Shown: in pieces, positions 55,317-64,000 of the stretch
How positions within the stretch are numbered: the stretch's first letter is position 1
How the letters are laid out: the number at the start of each line of letters is the position of its first letter
NCBI RefSeq assembly: GCF_036711975.1
Contig: NC_091972.1
Coordinates: 24,681,001-24,745,000 of the forward strand
DNA length: 64,000 nt
Source: Onthophagus taurus
Taxonomy: Eukaryota > Arthropoda > Insecta > Coleoptera > Scarabaeidae
Direction of reading: 5' to 3'
The notes under the pieces: model-generated
Database searches by the model: none
The model's input: only the letters and a program-made list of their open reading frames with translations
What the model was told of the DNA's origin: nothing
Made by a program: the position numbers and the translations under genes

Positions 55317-57306
55317 ACATTTTTTCGTCAGCAATAATGTGTCGGAAGAAATATTACAAGTCAATGACGCTAATTTAATAGAAGTGGAATGTGAAGGACA
55401 ATTATTACGATTGTTGATTGATACAGGCGCTACAATAAGTGCTGTTTTTTCAAAATTTGTTAATAACTCTTATATAGATAGTTCTCAAAAAATTAAACTA
55501 AACGGTATCTGTGGTTCTATGTTTTCGGAAGGGATATGTAAAATGACAATTATATTTCAGAATAATACGATATACCACCCATTTCACGTTATTAGTTGTT
55601 CTCACGATTCTATTCATGGAATTATAGGCTTAGACTTTTTATTAAAATACAACGCTAATCTAAACTATGAAACTTTTACAATGTCTTTACAAATCAATCA
55701 AAGAAAAATTTGCATTCCGTTATCATCGAAACATAAACAATATACAGTTATTCCACCACGGTGCGAAATCATTAAATATATTCAAACATCAATAGAAAAC
55801 GATTGTGTAATTTTACCAACCGAAATTTGCAAAGGAGTTTTTACAGCCGGTATCCTTGCTAGACCACAACAAAATTTAATTCCAGTTAGAATACTAAACG
55901 TTAATGACAAAGAGGTTCGAATTACAAATTTTAAACCAGTTGTCGAAGTACTCTTAAATTATGATTTTTATAATTTTCAAGAACAAAATATATCGGTTAA
56001 TCGTATAGATAAAGTACTTAACTTAATAAACACTAAAAATCTGAATAAAGAAGAAGAAACAGCTATTCAAAAAATATGTGCAAAGTTTGCAGATGTTTTT
56101 CATTTAGAAGGAGATCCTCTCGAAGTGACTAATATTTGCACCCTGTATATCTTAAAAGGTTATAAAAATAAAATGAACAATGAGCTCATTAATCGACTGT
56201 ATAAGTTCGTAAATAAAATTAAAGAATACAAATTACAAATAAATGTTGTTACTGACGCCCAGCCTATTGAAAACAGAGAACAGCAACAATTAACTATAAA
56301 TGATTTTCATAATTTACCCACTGGCGGTCATGCAGGAATTAATCGCACATATGTTAACATAAAACGTTATTTCTTTTGGCCAAATCTTAAACATGATATT
56401 GAAGTCTTCATAAAAAAGTGCGATAGTTGTCAGCGGTATAAATATTCAATTCCGCATAAAGAACCTTAAGTTATTACGTCTACTGCAAATTCGGCATTTC
56501 AAAAAGTTTATCTTGATTTAGTAGGGCCCCTTAATCAGGATGTTCTTGGAAACAAATACATTTTGACATTGCAGTGTGAATTGTCAAAGTTTGTAGAGGC
56601 TTACCCTCTTGAAAATAAAGAAGCAGCAACAGTGGCTAAATCATTTGTTGAAAATTTTATCTTGAGGTACGGAATTCCGAAAGCAATAGTAACCGACCGA
56701 GGAACTGAATTCTTAGCTTCAGTATTCAAAGACTGTTGTACTATGCTTAAGATTAATCAAATGCAATCTACAGCATATCACCATCAAACATTGGGAGCAT
56801 TAGAGAACACCAATAAAAATTTAGGATCTTTTCTAAGAATACATGCTTCCAAAAATGTATATACATGGAGTTCTTGGATTCAGTTTTGGTGCTTTGCTTT
56901 TAACAATACTGTTCATACGGAAACAAAGTTTACACCACATGAACTTGTATTTGGAAAGAAATGTCAATTACCTCTAAATTTAGAATATGATTTTGAACCC
57001 CTGTATAATTTTGATGACTATCCAAATCAATTGAAGTATAAGTTACAAATTGCTTGCAATGAAGCTAGAGAAAATTTAGTGGTATCAAAGATAAATAGAA
57101 AATGTAAATTAGATAGTAGAGCTCACGATGTTAGCTATAAGTTAGGAGATAAGGTGTTATTAAAAAATGAGTGCGGAAATAAATTGGAGCCTTTGTACAA
57201 TGGACCTTATGAAGTAGTGGAAGAAAAAGCTCCAAATGTGCTAATTAAAATTAAAGACAAAGAAATATTAGTGCATAAACAACGTGTTAAGAAATATGTT
57301 CAGTGA
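55317..57306 (+). pseudogene. Pol of the older Gypsy relative, lacking RT and RNase H
   Basis: 55339-56469 opens with a protease (LLRLLIDTGATISAVFS, IIGLDFLLKYNANL), reaches the usual pre-RT region (ADVFHLEGDPLEVTN) and passes straight into the linker before integrase (QQLTINDFHNLPTGGHAGIN). So about 1.5 kb for RT/RNase H is gone, in frame. An in-frame TAA at 56467-56469 separates this from the integrase core (56470-57306: VYLDLVGPL, VTDRGTEF, HHQTLGALENTNKNLG), whose three acidic residues remain. The C-terminal tail (YNGPYEVVEEKAPNVLIKIK) is complete. Confidence 0.88.
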
Positions 57307-57382
57307 AAATAATAAGAAGTGTAGAATTAAGAAAAAAAAACATATGTCAAATGGTTTTTTTTTCTTTCTTTGGCGGGGAAGG

Positions 57383-57661
57383 TGTAATGGAAAAATACCT
57401 TAATAGATTTCATAAATTAAACCATGTGCAATCTTACGCCAAAGAAAGGAAATATCATATATTGTGGACGACAGCAATTCGGCCGTCGACGTAAGTAATA
57501 GGAATAAGTAGTATAGAATAGTATGGGAAGTCTTAAGCAAGCACTCATCGATTAAACTCGCGACCGGTGTAATTGTATTATAAGGAAAATAGAATATGTT
57601 TTAAAATCAACACTTTGTGTTTAAATAAAAATCTGATAAACTATAAAGTAAAGACATTACA
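57383..57661 (+). repeat. 3' LTR of the older Gypsy relative
   Basis: 279 bp with inverted ends TGTAATG ... CATTACA, after a polypurine tract (GGCGGGGAAGG). An AATAAAA signal lies near the end. The 5' partner is absent from the window. Confidence 0.75.
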
Positions 57662-58096
57662 CAAGGTTTCACGGTAAACGATGAAGAATTTATCCCAAAG
57701 GAACTGGCTTCTTACGACAATAATCATTGTATAAGTCATTACGTGTTTCAACATAGTCGAAGCTTTTCTTCCCTATCTACCAAATTTCGCAATACGGCGA
57801 ATTGGTTAATGAGTCATCATCATTGTATTGATTGGAACGACGGGTTTGTTCCTGCGTCTCGTTTCGATGAGATCGTTTGTTATTTGTGCCGTTCAACAAA
57901 AGTAGCGTATGTAAAAGGACGTGAGAAAGCTACATTTTTAAGAAGAATTTTAACAATACCGGTAAAAGAATTGCCGGAAAATGAATGCAAATTGGAGGTT
58001 GGTGCGCGGATGTGTCCCTATCATAAAAAGAGACCAAGTATGTGCTCCATGTCGAATGTTTTTTATTTATTTTCATACGTATTCAGAAATCTATAA
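57662..58096 (+). pseudogene. 5'-truncated unknown protein, probably of the virus-like element
   Basis: The frame is open from the LTR junction (QGFTVNDEEFIPKELASYD) to 58096. The blocks NTANWLMSHHH, VKGREKATFLRRIL and CPYHKKRPSMCSMSNV fit a family I recall as DIQGF...CPYH...CA-x-NV proteins, common in insect genomes and near virus-like elements. Their function is unknown to me; a nuclease fold is conceivable. The start is cut off by the Gypsy LTR. Confidence 0.5.
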
Positions 58097-58139
58097 CTAT
58101 ATGTAAACGAATTGAGAAAGGCAGACGAGTAGTAGCGGT

Positions 58140-58484
58140 AGAGCAGTTCAAGATGGAACGTCTTTGGCGGTTAGTTACCAGATTGGGACTTTCAACTTTT
58201 ATAATTAATAAAGTGTGGGGTATTATGGAAAGATACAAATCGATTTATCTTTTGCGAATATTAAAAACTACGAATTATGTTATTTACCAATCGATTATTA
58301 TATCAATAAAGTAAAACCATTAGATTTGGCGGCGGTTTGGTTTAAATTACCGTTGAAGTATAGAAACGATGAGCGATTACAAAGCAAGTTGCCCTGTTTT
58401 GAACATTATAATTTGCCTCATTGGGAAACGCATATTGATGGTCCACCATCGGCAAGAAAGGATTGTTCTTTATGTAAGGTTTAA
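58140..58484 (+). pseudogene. Continuation or neighbour of the unknown protein
   Basis: The frame ending at 58484 encodes IKNYELCYLPIDYYINKVKP, LPCFEHYNLPHW and a CSLC motif at the end. It may be a second exon or an out-of-frame part of the preceding gene. No start can be chosen. Confidence 0.35.
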
Positions 58485-58630
58485 TATATAAACATTGTTA
58501 GTTATAGATTGTAAATTATAATAATAATAATAAAAGATTGTAAAAAGTATAAAAAGTTGTTTTAATTTGAAAGAAAAAAGCATTTGTATACGTTGGGTTG
58601 GGTACTGTTGGGTTGTAAAAATTGTTGTAA

Positions 58631-58960
58631 ATTGAAAAGAAAAATCAAGAAAAAGGAAGAGAAGAAGAAGAAGGAAAGAAGAGGAAAAAAGGAAAAAAAG
58701 AAGAAAAAAGAGGAAAAAAAAAAGAAGAAAAAAAGAAAAAGGAAAAGGGAAAAGGGATTGAAGCTCCTCCCATGCTCCTCCTCAGGCTCCTCCCAAAAGT
58801 GGAAGAGTAGGGATGGGAGTGGGGATTCGGAGTTGTAATCTAAAATTCGCCCCCCCCGATTTCCGGGAAAGTTGACCCAGAAAAAAGTGCCCCCACTCTA
58901 ACTCCACCCATTCCCCCACTCCTCCCCCTTTCCACGTCCCCCTTCATTACTTTACTATAA
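58631..58960. repeat. Purine-rich then pyrimidine-rich low-complexity tract
   Basis: 58631-58760 is almost pure A/G (GAAGAAGAAGGAAAGAAG-like). 58760-58950 is rich in CTCC and CCCC. Open frames across it are an effect of composition. Confidence 0.75.
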
Positions 58961-59002
58961 GAAGCAGAAAAGAAGTATCTACGACCGATACAAATCAGCA
59001 AC

Positions 59003-59456
59003 AAGTAAATGCGACTATTCGTGGTGTACGGTCCAGGTTTTAATTAAAGAAACAACTTTTTAAAAAGCTAATATTTCGGTTATTTATTGTAACCTTCCTC
59101 AGAGCATTTTTTATTGCTACAAGAGATTAACAAAGTTAGAGGTATAAATTGTAAATTTGATAAACACTTACTTGTTTTTTGAAAGTAACAATTGTAGAAC
59201 AACCGAAAAACATCATCATAATTAACGGATCATAAAGGATCAAGCGAACTATTAACACAACTGGATGAATCAACGTGCGTACAAGATGTCTGACAGGTAA
59301 AACCTCTTTTATATAAAAATAACAAGTGCGTTCTAAATTTAAAGAAAAAACTCTTGTAAGCATTGATACCAACCAACTAACCGAAATATTAGCTTTTTAA
59401 AAAGTTGTTTCTTTAATTAAAACCTGGACTGTACACCCCGAATAGTCGCATTTACT
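59003..59456. mobile_element. MITE with 76-bp inverted ends between two promoter copies
   Basis: AGTAAATGCGACTATTCG plus the following 58 bases reappear inverted up to 59456, with a few changes. TTACTTTACTATAAGAAG lies outside on both sides (58951-58968, 59453-59470), so the insertion is bracketed by two copies of what looks like a TATA region. Confidence 0.75.
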
Positions 59457-59460
59457 TTAC

Positions 59461-59466
59461 TATAAG
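59461..59466 (+). promoter_or_regulatory. TATA box for the leader-exon array
   Basis: TATAAG, followed about 30 bases later by an arthropod-type initiator (TTCAGTG near 59494-59500) and then by the first splice donor. A near copy lies at 58959. Confidence 0.55.
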
Positions 59467-59493
59467 AAGGCACCTCCCAGCCTTTGAAAGTCA

Positions 59494-60053
59494 CTTCAGT
59501 GCTTGTGTTCTTCAGTTTTTTTGGTAAGTACAACCTTCTTTATTATCATGTTTATATAACGTTCATTTTCTCTCCATCACTACAGCTCTTTCTATAACTT
59601 TCTCTTTTTTTTGGTGAGTAAAACTATATTTGTTTTGCATGTTTATATAATATTTAAAATTATTTTTTTCCCAGTCCTAGACATCCTTCAGCTTCCTCTT
59701 TTTTGCTGACGTGTTTTATTTGGTAAGTAACCTTTTTTACTTTGCTTATATAATATGTAAAATATTCTTGTTTTGTTTCATCATAACAGCTCTTTCTACT
59801 TTGTTTTTGTGAGTACAACTTGTTTATTTGTTTGTTATGTTAACTTGTTATTTTTTCAATTCCTACAGGACCTTACTGCTGATCATTACCATTTTTCGTT
59901 TGATCAGTTCGATCAGTTTTGATAACTTCGTTATCTCGGCGGCTTTTTTCTGGTAAGTATAGCCTTCTTTTCCTTTGCATATATTGTCCTATATGTATAT
60001 ATTGTTTTTTATTAAAATAAAATAAATTAATGTATGAATCTTTTTTTATCAAG
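59494..60053 (+). other. Array of five short leader exons
   Basis: Strong donors (GGTAAGT or GTGAGT) follow at 59524, 59614, 59723, 59809 and 59953. Acceptors (pyrimidine tract plus ACAG or CCAG) end at 59585, 59674, 59789 and 59868, with a sixth near 60053. The exons implied are about 25-30, 28, 48, 19 and 84 nt, without ATG in most. The units look like degenerate tandem copies: TTTTTTTTG|GTAAGTA, then a CTT-rich stretch and GTTTATATAA. They precede the structural-type ORFs. Confidence 0.6.
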
Positions 60054-60065
60054 ATGTCTTAAGAC

Positions 60066-60575
60066 GGTTTTAGTCAAATTGATTTAACTGCTCCCGGTTT
60101 CGCCAGCAGCCAGGAGTCATTCCTGTTAAACAGTTTTGACATAAACCTGTTGAACATATCGACTGTTGAGAAGGCGCTGGATCCAAACGTGCAGCCTAAT
60201 GAGCAGCCGATGGATCCTAACGTGGAATCTAATGCGCAGCAAGATCCGTCGCTTCTGAACGTCGCAGGTTCCGCGAATGTCGACGATAAAAATGTGAAAC
60301 GCCTTTCACTTCGTCGGAATTCGGGGAACCGTGAACATTGGAAGAAGGCTGCAGGTGTGTGGGTACCGTCAGAAAAGTATAGAGAGGAAAGACAAGAAAG
60401 AAGGGAGGCACGTGCTCGTTCGCGACGTAGCCAACGCAAGTATGTGTCACTTGAACCAGCGACCCCGTCGAAGGTTGAAATGACACAGTCGAAAGTGGTT
60501 ATCGAGAACGACATCAGATATTTCCGATGTGTCTGCCAGTCAGCCTTTTTTCAAACGCAATGTGTACAGCAGTAG
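60066..60575 (+). CDS. Unknown basic protein, start not fixed
   Basis: Open from 60066 without an ATG at its head (ATGTCTTAA at 60054 is followed by a stop). It reads IDLTAPGFASSQESFLLNSF, repeated Pro/Asn units (PNVQPNEQPMDPNV), then Arg-rich RREARARSRRSQRKY. It is probably the coding exon of a spliced gene using the leader array. Possibly a virion-associated basic protein; function unknown. Confidence 0.45.
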   Translation, partial: GFSQIDLTAPGFASSQESFLLNSFDINLLNISTVEKALDPNVQPNEQPMDPNVESNAQQDPSLLNVAGSANVDDKNVKRLSLRRNSGNREHWKKAAGVWVPSEKYREERQERREARARSRRSQRKYVSLEPATPSKVEMTQSKVVIENDIRYFRCVCQSAFFQTQCVQQ

Positions 60576-60576
60576 A

Positions 60577-60823
60577 AACAACCAAAGGGGAGATTTTGGC
60601 CGAAATTAATAATTTGTATCAAAATTTTTATAAAGACCTTCATGCAAAAGTTCTTCAATTGCAGACCTCTTTGAGAGAACTTTCACAGTTTAGAGAAGGG
60701 CTGGCGTCGAGCTGTAACAACCCTTTAACAATATCGCTCGACATCACCATAGCATCATTATTTGAATCTGCTGAATCTATTTTATCTAGTTTCACTACTA
60801 ATAGCGTAAACTTCCCTTCCTAG
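60577..60823 (+). CDS. Small helical ORF
   Basis: Encodes VETTKGEILAEINNLYQNFY, FREGLASSCNN and a helical tail. It overlaps the previous frame if its Met at 60527 is used. It may be a spliced continuation, since CAG precedes it. No family recognised. Confidence 0.4.
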
Positions 60824-60830
60824 CTTAAAG

Positions 60831-61019
60831 ATGACTGATAATATGAGAGTCAATCATATGATCAGACTATGTGAATTGGAGCAGAAAGTTGCTTCATTGG
60901 AGGTAAAATTAGACGCTATATTTAAGTTGGCACGTTATACTTATAATACTTTTTTCCATGTCATTAATTTTATCTTCTCAGCTGCAGAGTGTGTCAGAAC
61001 CGGCTGTGGTGAGGGGTGA
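60831..61019 (+). CDS. Small coiled-coil ORF (62 residues)
   Basis: MTDNMRVNHMIRLCELEQKV then ASLEVKLDAIFKLA forms a short heptad-type helix. A donor-like GAG|GTAAAAT lies at 60903 and an acceptor (TTCTCAG) at 60980, so the written C-terminus may be intronic. Confidence 0.45.
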   Translation: MTDNMRVNHMIRLCELEQKVASLEVKLDAIFKLARYTYNTFFHVINFIFSAAECVRTGCGEG

Positions 61020-61065
61020 AGTGCATGTGTAAAACATGCACATTAACCGTTGTACATGTGTTAGT

Positions 61066-61152
61066 TCACCGACTCCGGCACCAGCAGCACCACCACCACC
61101 TCCTTACGAAGCAGTAAACCAAAGATATCAAGAAGAGGAGGAGGAGTGGTAA
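61066..61152 (+). CDS. Terminal exon with PPxY motif
   Basis: After TGTTAG the frame reads SPTPAPAAPPPPPYEAVNQR and ends EEEEEW. PPPY is the classical late-domain motif that recruits Nedd4-type ligases in viral matrix or capsid proteins. It has no start and is probably the last exon of the upstream small ORF. Splice phase not resolved. Confidence 0.45.
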   Translation, partial: SPTPAPAAPPPPPYEAVNQRYQEEEEEW

Positions 61153-61334
61153 CTACTCCTTCTCTTCTTTTATTTATTAAGTTAATTATTAAGTTAATTA
61201 TAAAGTTAAATTGTTATTATTTTATAGTTCCAATATATACTCAATATATTTTATGTATCTATATAAAGTTACTTTCGCTATATTTTTATTCAGTCTTATC
61301 CTGTTAATGTCATAATTCATTTAGTGCGAGAATC

Positions 61335-62016
61335 ATGATCGATAAGAAACTAAAGTGTTTACCGCAACCGCTAACATTGCCAATACTAAATTTTAGTAAA
61401 GGTACGACCGAAGAACACTTTACAAGACACAGTAATTTATTTGGTGGAAAATGTAAGCGAGGTTTAATTGTAGGACCCCCTGGTGTCGGAAAAACAAATG
61501 CTATGTTATCGCTTTTACTTGCACGTAATGGCCTGCGCTTCCTAAACTTATACTTATGCTCCAATTCGTTATACCAAAATAAGTACGATTTTTTAAGACG
61601 TTTAATTGAACCTATGAAAGATTGCGGTTACTATGAATTTTCTAATATAGATGAGTTTATTCGACCGGAAGATGCGAAAGAATATTCGATAGTCGTATTT
61701 GACGATGTTTCCTGTACAGGTCAAAATGTCATTAAGGAATTTTTTTCGTATGGTCGACATAAAAACATTGATTGCTTTCTAATTTGTCAAAGTTATAGTG
61801 CAATTCCAAAACTTTTTAGTGTTATTTAAACAAGACTTAACAAATTTAAAACACGTGTTTGAAGATCACATAATGAGCGATATGGAGTTTCATCGGCTAA
61901 AGGAAATTAGCGACGCTTGTTGGGAGAATAGACACGGCATCCTAGTTATTGATTTAGATTGCAGTGTATCTAAGGGACGTTACCGGAAGGGTTTTGATAA
62001 ATTCATTGAAGTTTAA
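61335..62016 (+). pseudogene. A32-like (FtsK/HerA) packaging ATPase, frameshifted
   Basis: 61335-61829 holds Walker A GPPGVGKT (residues 47-54), Walker B SIVVFDDV (about 118-125) and CQSYSAIPK. The frame then closes near 61829, while the adjacent frame (61798-62016) carries the family continuation (FLVLFKQDLTNLKHVFEDH, GILVIDLDC). One frame change near 61800-61815 therefore splits it. Such ATPases package DNA into capsids in Polintons, adintoviruses and large DNA viruses. Length (about 225 residues) is normal. Confidence 0.85.
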
Positions 62017-62067
62017 AACTAACGACATCAGCTGTACACTTCTTAGTAACTTCACATACATCATACA

Positions 62068-63249
62068 ATGAACAAGACGATAGCTGCAGAACTTATCGCA
62101 GCACGAGAAGTTGTGAGAGACAAAATTCGTTCTTTAAAAGAGGACTTAGAGGAGTCAAGGATTCGGTCGGAAACCGCATATGCACCCATCGCGAGACCGT
62201 TACAGGATATTGTCGCAAAACTTGACACTGCGCCTTTACTATCCATTCCAAAACGAAGTTTATCTCCAAAAGAAGAAAAATTGATATCTAAGATACAACG
62301 TTACTCGCCGGATATTTCTGACGTACCAGCTAAAACCGAGACCGAATATTTTATTCGAAAACCGAAAGCGCCATTAAAAGAACAGCGACGAAAATTTGCT
62401 ACATCGACTCCTGAAAAAAGGTTGGTATCTTCTTCTACGTCTTCTCCTCTTGGTCCATTAGCTCATGCAGAAGAAGAAGTATATGAAGTTCCGCCGGGCG
62501 AACAAGAAGAACTCCTCGATTCTAGCGAGGATACCGGAGCTCTTATTTCGGACGCACATAATCGAATAGAACGACTTAAAGATGAAATAGAAGAAAGATT
62601 GGAGTCTCCAGAGGTACAAGCCGCTTTGAGTCAGTTTCATCCTTTGCCCAGAACGTATATAACTGATTTACTGATAACTGATAACTGATTAACTGATTTA
62701 AAAGATGATTATGATCGTTTATACGGTGTTCGCGAAACTCCCGAAGGTTTCTACATTGGAGTCAGTCCTGTTCACTTTGAGGATCAGGATATTCACGTTG
62801 GAAACTTCAAATATACGGGAACCGTTGGTTTATATGATTTACTATTTAAAAACGAACCGGGCAAATTTACAATTCAGGACATGCGCAACTACAAAGATAT
62901 CTTACTACGTTCAAATGCTCCGTACATTAATTACATTCCAGAGGCAGGTATGACTACTGAGGACGACAGTGAGAAATTTCAGAATATTATCAAGCCTATC
63001 GCTGAAGGTAACAAACCCAAGGTGCATTGGGCTAAATACTGGCCGAATCCGAAGAAAAAAGTCGGTGGTGTATTACAAAAACAAGTCGTCCCTGGGGCTC
63101 TTATCGAATACGAGTACTGGGACGATCCCAACGAACTTTTCGATAGACTGCGTTTGTTGATGGCCTCGCAAACGGCAGGTCATTCTGCACATGTCAATGA
63201 AATATCATCGATAATATCGGAGCTAACAGAGGCCGAGATTATACGTTAA
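62068..63249 (+). pseudogene. DUF8207-like protein with one in-frame stop
   Basis: 394 codons in one frame, interrupted only by TGA at 62686-62688. The N-terminal third is coiled and charged (LKEDLEESRIRSETAYA); the middle is Ser/Pro/Glu-rich; the C-terminal part has the conserved blocks YDRLYGVRETPEGFYIG, HWAKYWPNPKKK, YEYWDDPNELFDRLRLLMAS. This architecture is known from arthropod virus-like elements, function unknown. The stop sits in a small ACTGATT-type microsatellite, likely a slippage product. Confidence 0.8.
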
Positions 63250-63354
63250 AATAATATCATAAATATACGACTCTCACATCTTTTGTTTTAAACCACCGAC
63301 GTTTATGAACTAGAGAAGATCAGTTTAAGCAAGTTCGGAAAACATTCGTCTAGT

Positions 63355-63744
63355 ATGACGATCGATAAGTTTGGTAAACACGTACACGGACACAACATTG
63401 CTGCTCATTTTAAGAAACGTGAAAACGTACAACGATATTTCAAACAACCAACAATACTTACGTTTAGCGGAGATGGAACTACGGATACAACGGATAATTA
63501 TTACATTGTTCAAAATTTAGGTTACGTAAGTAAATATATAAACTTTTTCTATATTGGTGAAATAGTGCATCACCGATTTGAAGGAGACGTTGAAATGATT
63601 ATTAACGGGAGTATCTTCGATCCAAATAAAAAGCTAAATGTTCTCTCCTTTGGAGATAAAATAGTTTACAAACCCAGAACAAAGACCACTTTACTCAAGA
63701 AACCATTTATGGTAGAACTGCTCATTGAAATATACAGAAAATGA
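63355..63744 (+). CDS. Unknown 129-residue protein
   Basis: Starts MTIDKFGKHVHGHNIAAHFK and is open to TGA. It is rich in Tyr, Phe and beta-strand-type sequence (ILTFSGDGTTDTTDNYYIV). Its stop overlaps the next start as ATGA. Possibly a minor structural protein; no family I can name. Confidence 0.6.
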   Translation: MTIDKFGKHVHGHNIAAHFKKRENVQRYFKQPTILTFSGDGTTDTTDNYYIVQNLGYVSKYINFFYIGEIVHHRFEGDVEMIINGSIFDPNKKLNVLSFGDKIVYKPRTKTTLLKKPFMVELLIEIYRK

Positions 63745-64000
63745 GCGATATTAAAAGGTCCGTAGTAAACCAGTTGCACGCGTCCGTGAGGAAAAATTAT
63801 AAACGCAGACGTGTTATTATTAAAGGTTTAACGGACTTATTTCAAGCTGATTTAGTGGAGATGATACCTTATTCAAAAGCAAATGGTAATTTTAAGTATA
63901 TTCTAACAGTTATTAATGCTTTCTGAAAGTATGGATGGGCTGTACCACTAAAAAACAAAACTGGTAAAGAAGTTACGCGAGCTATGGAAACAATTCTATC
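63741..64000 (+). pseudogene. Retroviral-type integrase of the virus-like element, partial
   Basis: Begins MSDIKRSVVNQLHASVRKNY, then LTDLFQADLVEMIPYSK, where QADL holds the first catalytic Asp of the rve core. TGA at 63924-63926 interrupts the frame, which then continues to the window edge (KYGWAVPLKNKTGKEVTRAM). Polinton and adintovirus integrases have this pattern. The remaining core lies beyond 64000. Confidence 0.75.

Larger units (their letters stand above)
53801..57661 (+). mobile_element. Older Gypsy relative, RT and RNase H deleted
   Basis: Holds a small membrane ORF, gag, protease, integrase and a 3' LTR in Gypsy order, but RT and RNase H are missing. The errantivirus-like element sits in its leader; its own 5' LTR was not found upstream. 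It ends within a gene of the virus-like element that follows (see 57662), so it inserted there. Confidence 0.82.

Noticed and set aside
58584..58838. 84-codon Lys/Glu-rich ORF
   Set aside because: It is the translation of a purine-rich low-complexity tract.
60074..60514. 146-codon minus-strand ORF opposite the basic protein
   Set aside because: The plus-strand frame fits the leader-array context better; the minus frame has no motif.
1..64000. tRNA genes
   Set aside because: The only tRNA-related sequences found are retrotransposon primer sites, 17-18 bases long and complementary to tRNA 3' ends.

Overview
This window is AT-rich insect nuclear DNA. The clearest host gene is an insect-type odorant receptor (409 codons over six exons, 35421-40914), a family known only from insects; the order cannot be fixed, and a beetle is possible but unproven. 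Nearly everything else is transposable-element sequence, much of it nested. I found no tRNA, no CRISPR array and no bacterial feature.

Layout. 1-3.1 kb: little coding content apart from a frameshifted fragment of a repeat-associated protein. 3.1-12.05 kb: a P-element-like DNA transposon (THAP plus P-type transposase, minus strand, two in-frame stops), split by a young BEL/Pao retrotransposon (BEL1, 6097-11877; LTRs differ at 1 of 229 bases; 5-bp target duplication; one open 1714-codon Gag-Pol). 12.5-25.25 kb: a minus-strand Gypsy remnant split by a decayed second BEL/Pao element (BEL2, 13968-23266), itself split by a DDE_Tnp_4 (PIF/Harbinger-like) transposon (14303-17398). 25.4-29.2 kb: plus-strand Gypsy integrase and RT pieces, the integrase split by a hAT element (25661-28000, exact 8-bp duplication). 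29.2-29.8 kb: a fold-back repeat and a Tc1-like fragment. 30.6-33.4 kb: a terminal-inverted-repeat transposon with an apparently intact two-exon, 614-codon transposase of a family I cannot name with certainty.

33.4-34.6 kb is a long fold-back element. Then comes the odorant receptor, whose 4-kb third intron holds an 18S rRNA-like relic, a dispersed repeat and a second long fold-back. 41-46.4 kb is non-coding and rich in repeats: three MITE-like elements, tandem repeats, and a 38-bp satellite whose units keep a hairpin by paired changes. 46.4-53.8 kb is an errantivirus-like Gypsy element (264-bp LTRs differing at one base, 4-bp duplication ATAG) with open gag and env but broken pol. It sits in an older Gypsy relative (53.8-57.66 kb) that has a small myristoylation-motif membrane ORF upstream of gag and has lost RT/RNase H.

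57.66-64 kb is a fossil virus-like element of Polinton/adintovirus type: an A32-like packaging ATPase, a DUF8207-like protein, a small unknown ORF and a retroviral-type integrase that runs off the window. Its ATPase, DUF8207-like protein and integrase each carry one visible inactivating change. Upstream of its presumed structural ORFs are a TATA box and a tandem series of five very short leader exons, the most unusual structure in the window. Host function is confined to the odorant receptor; the rest records successive waves of insertion that can be ordered from the nesting.
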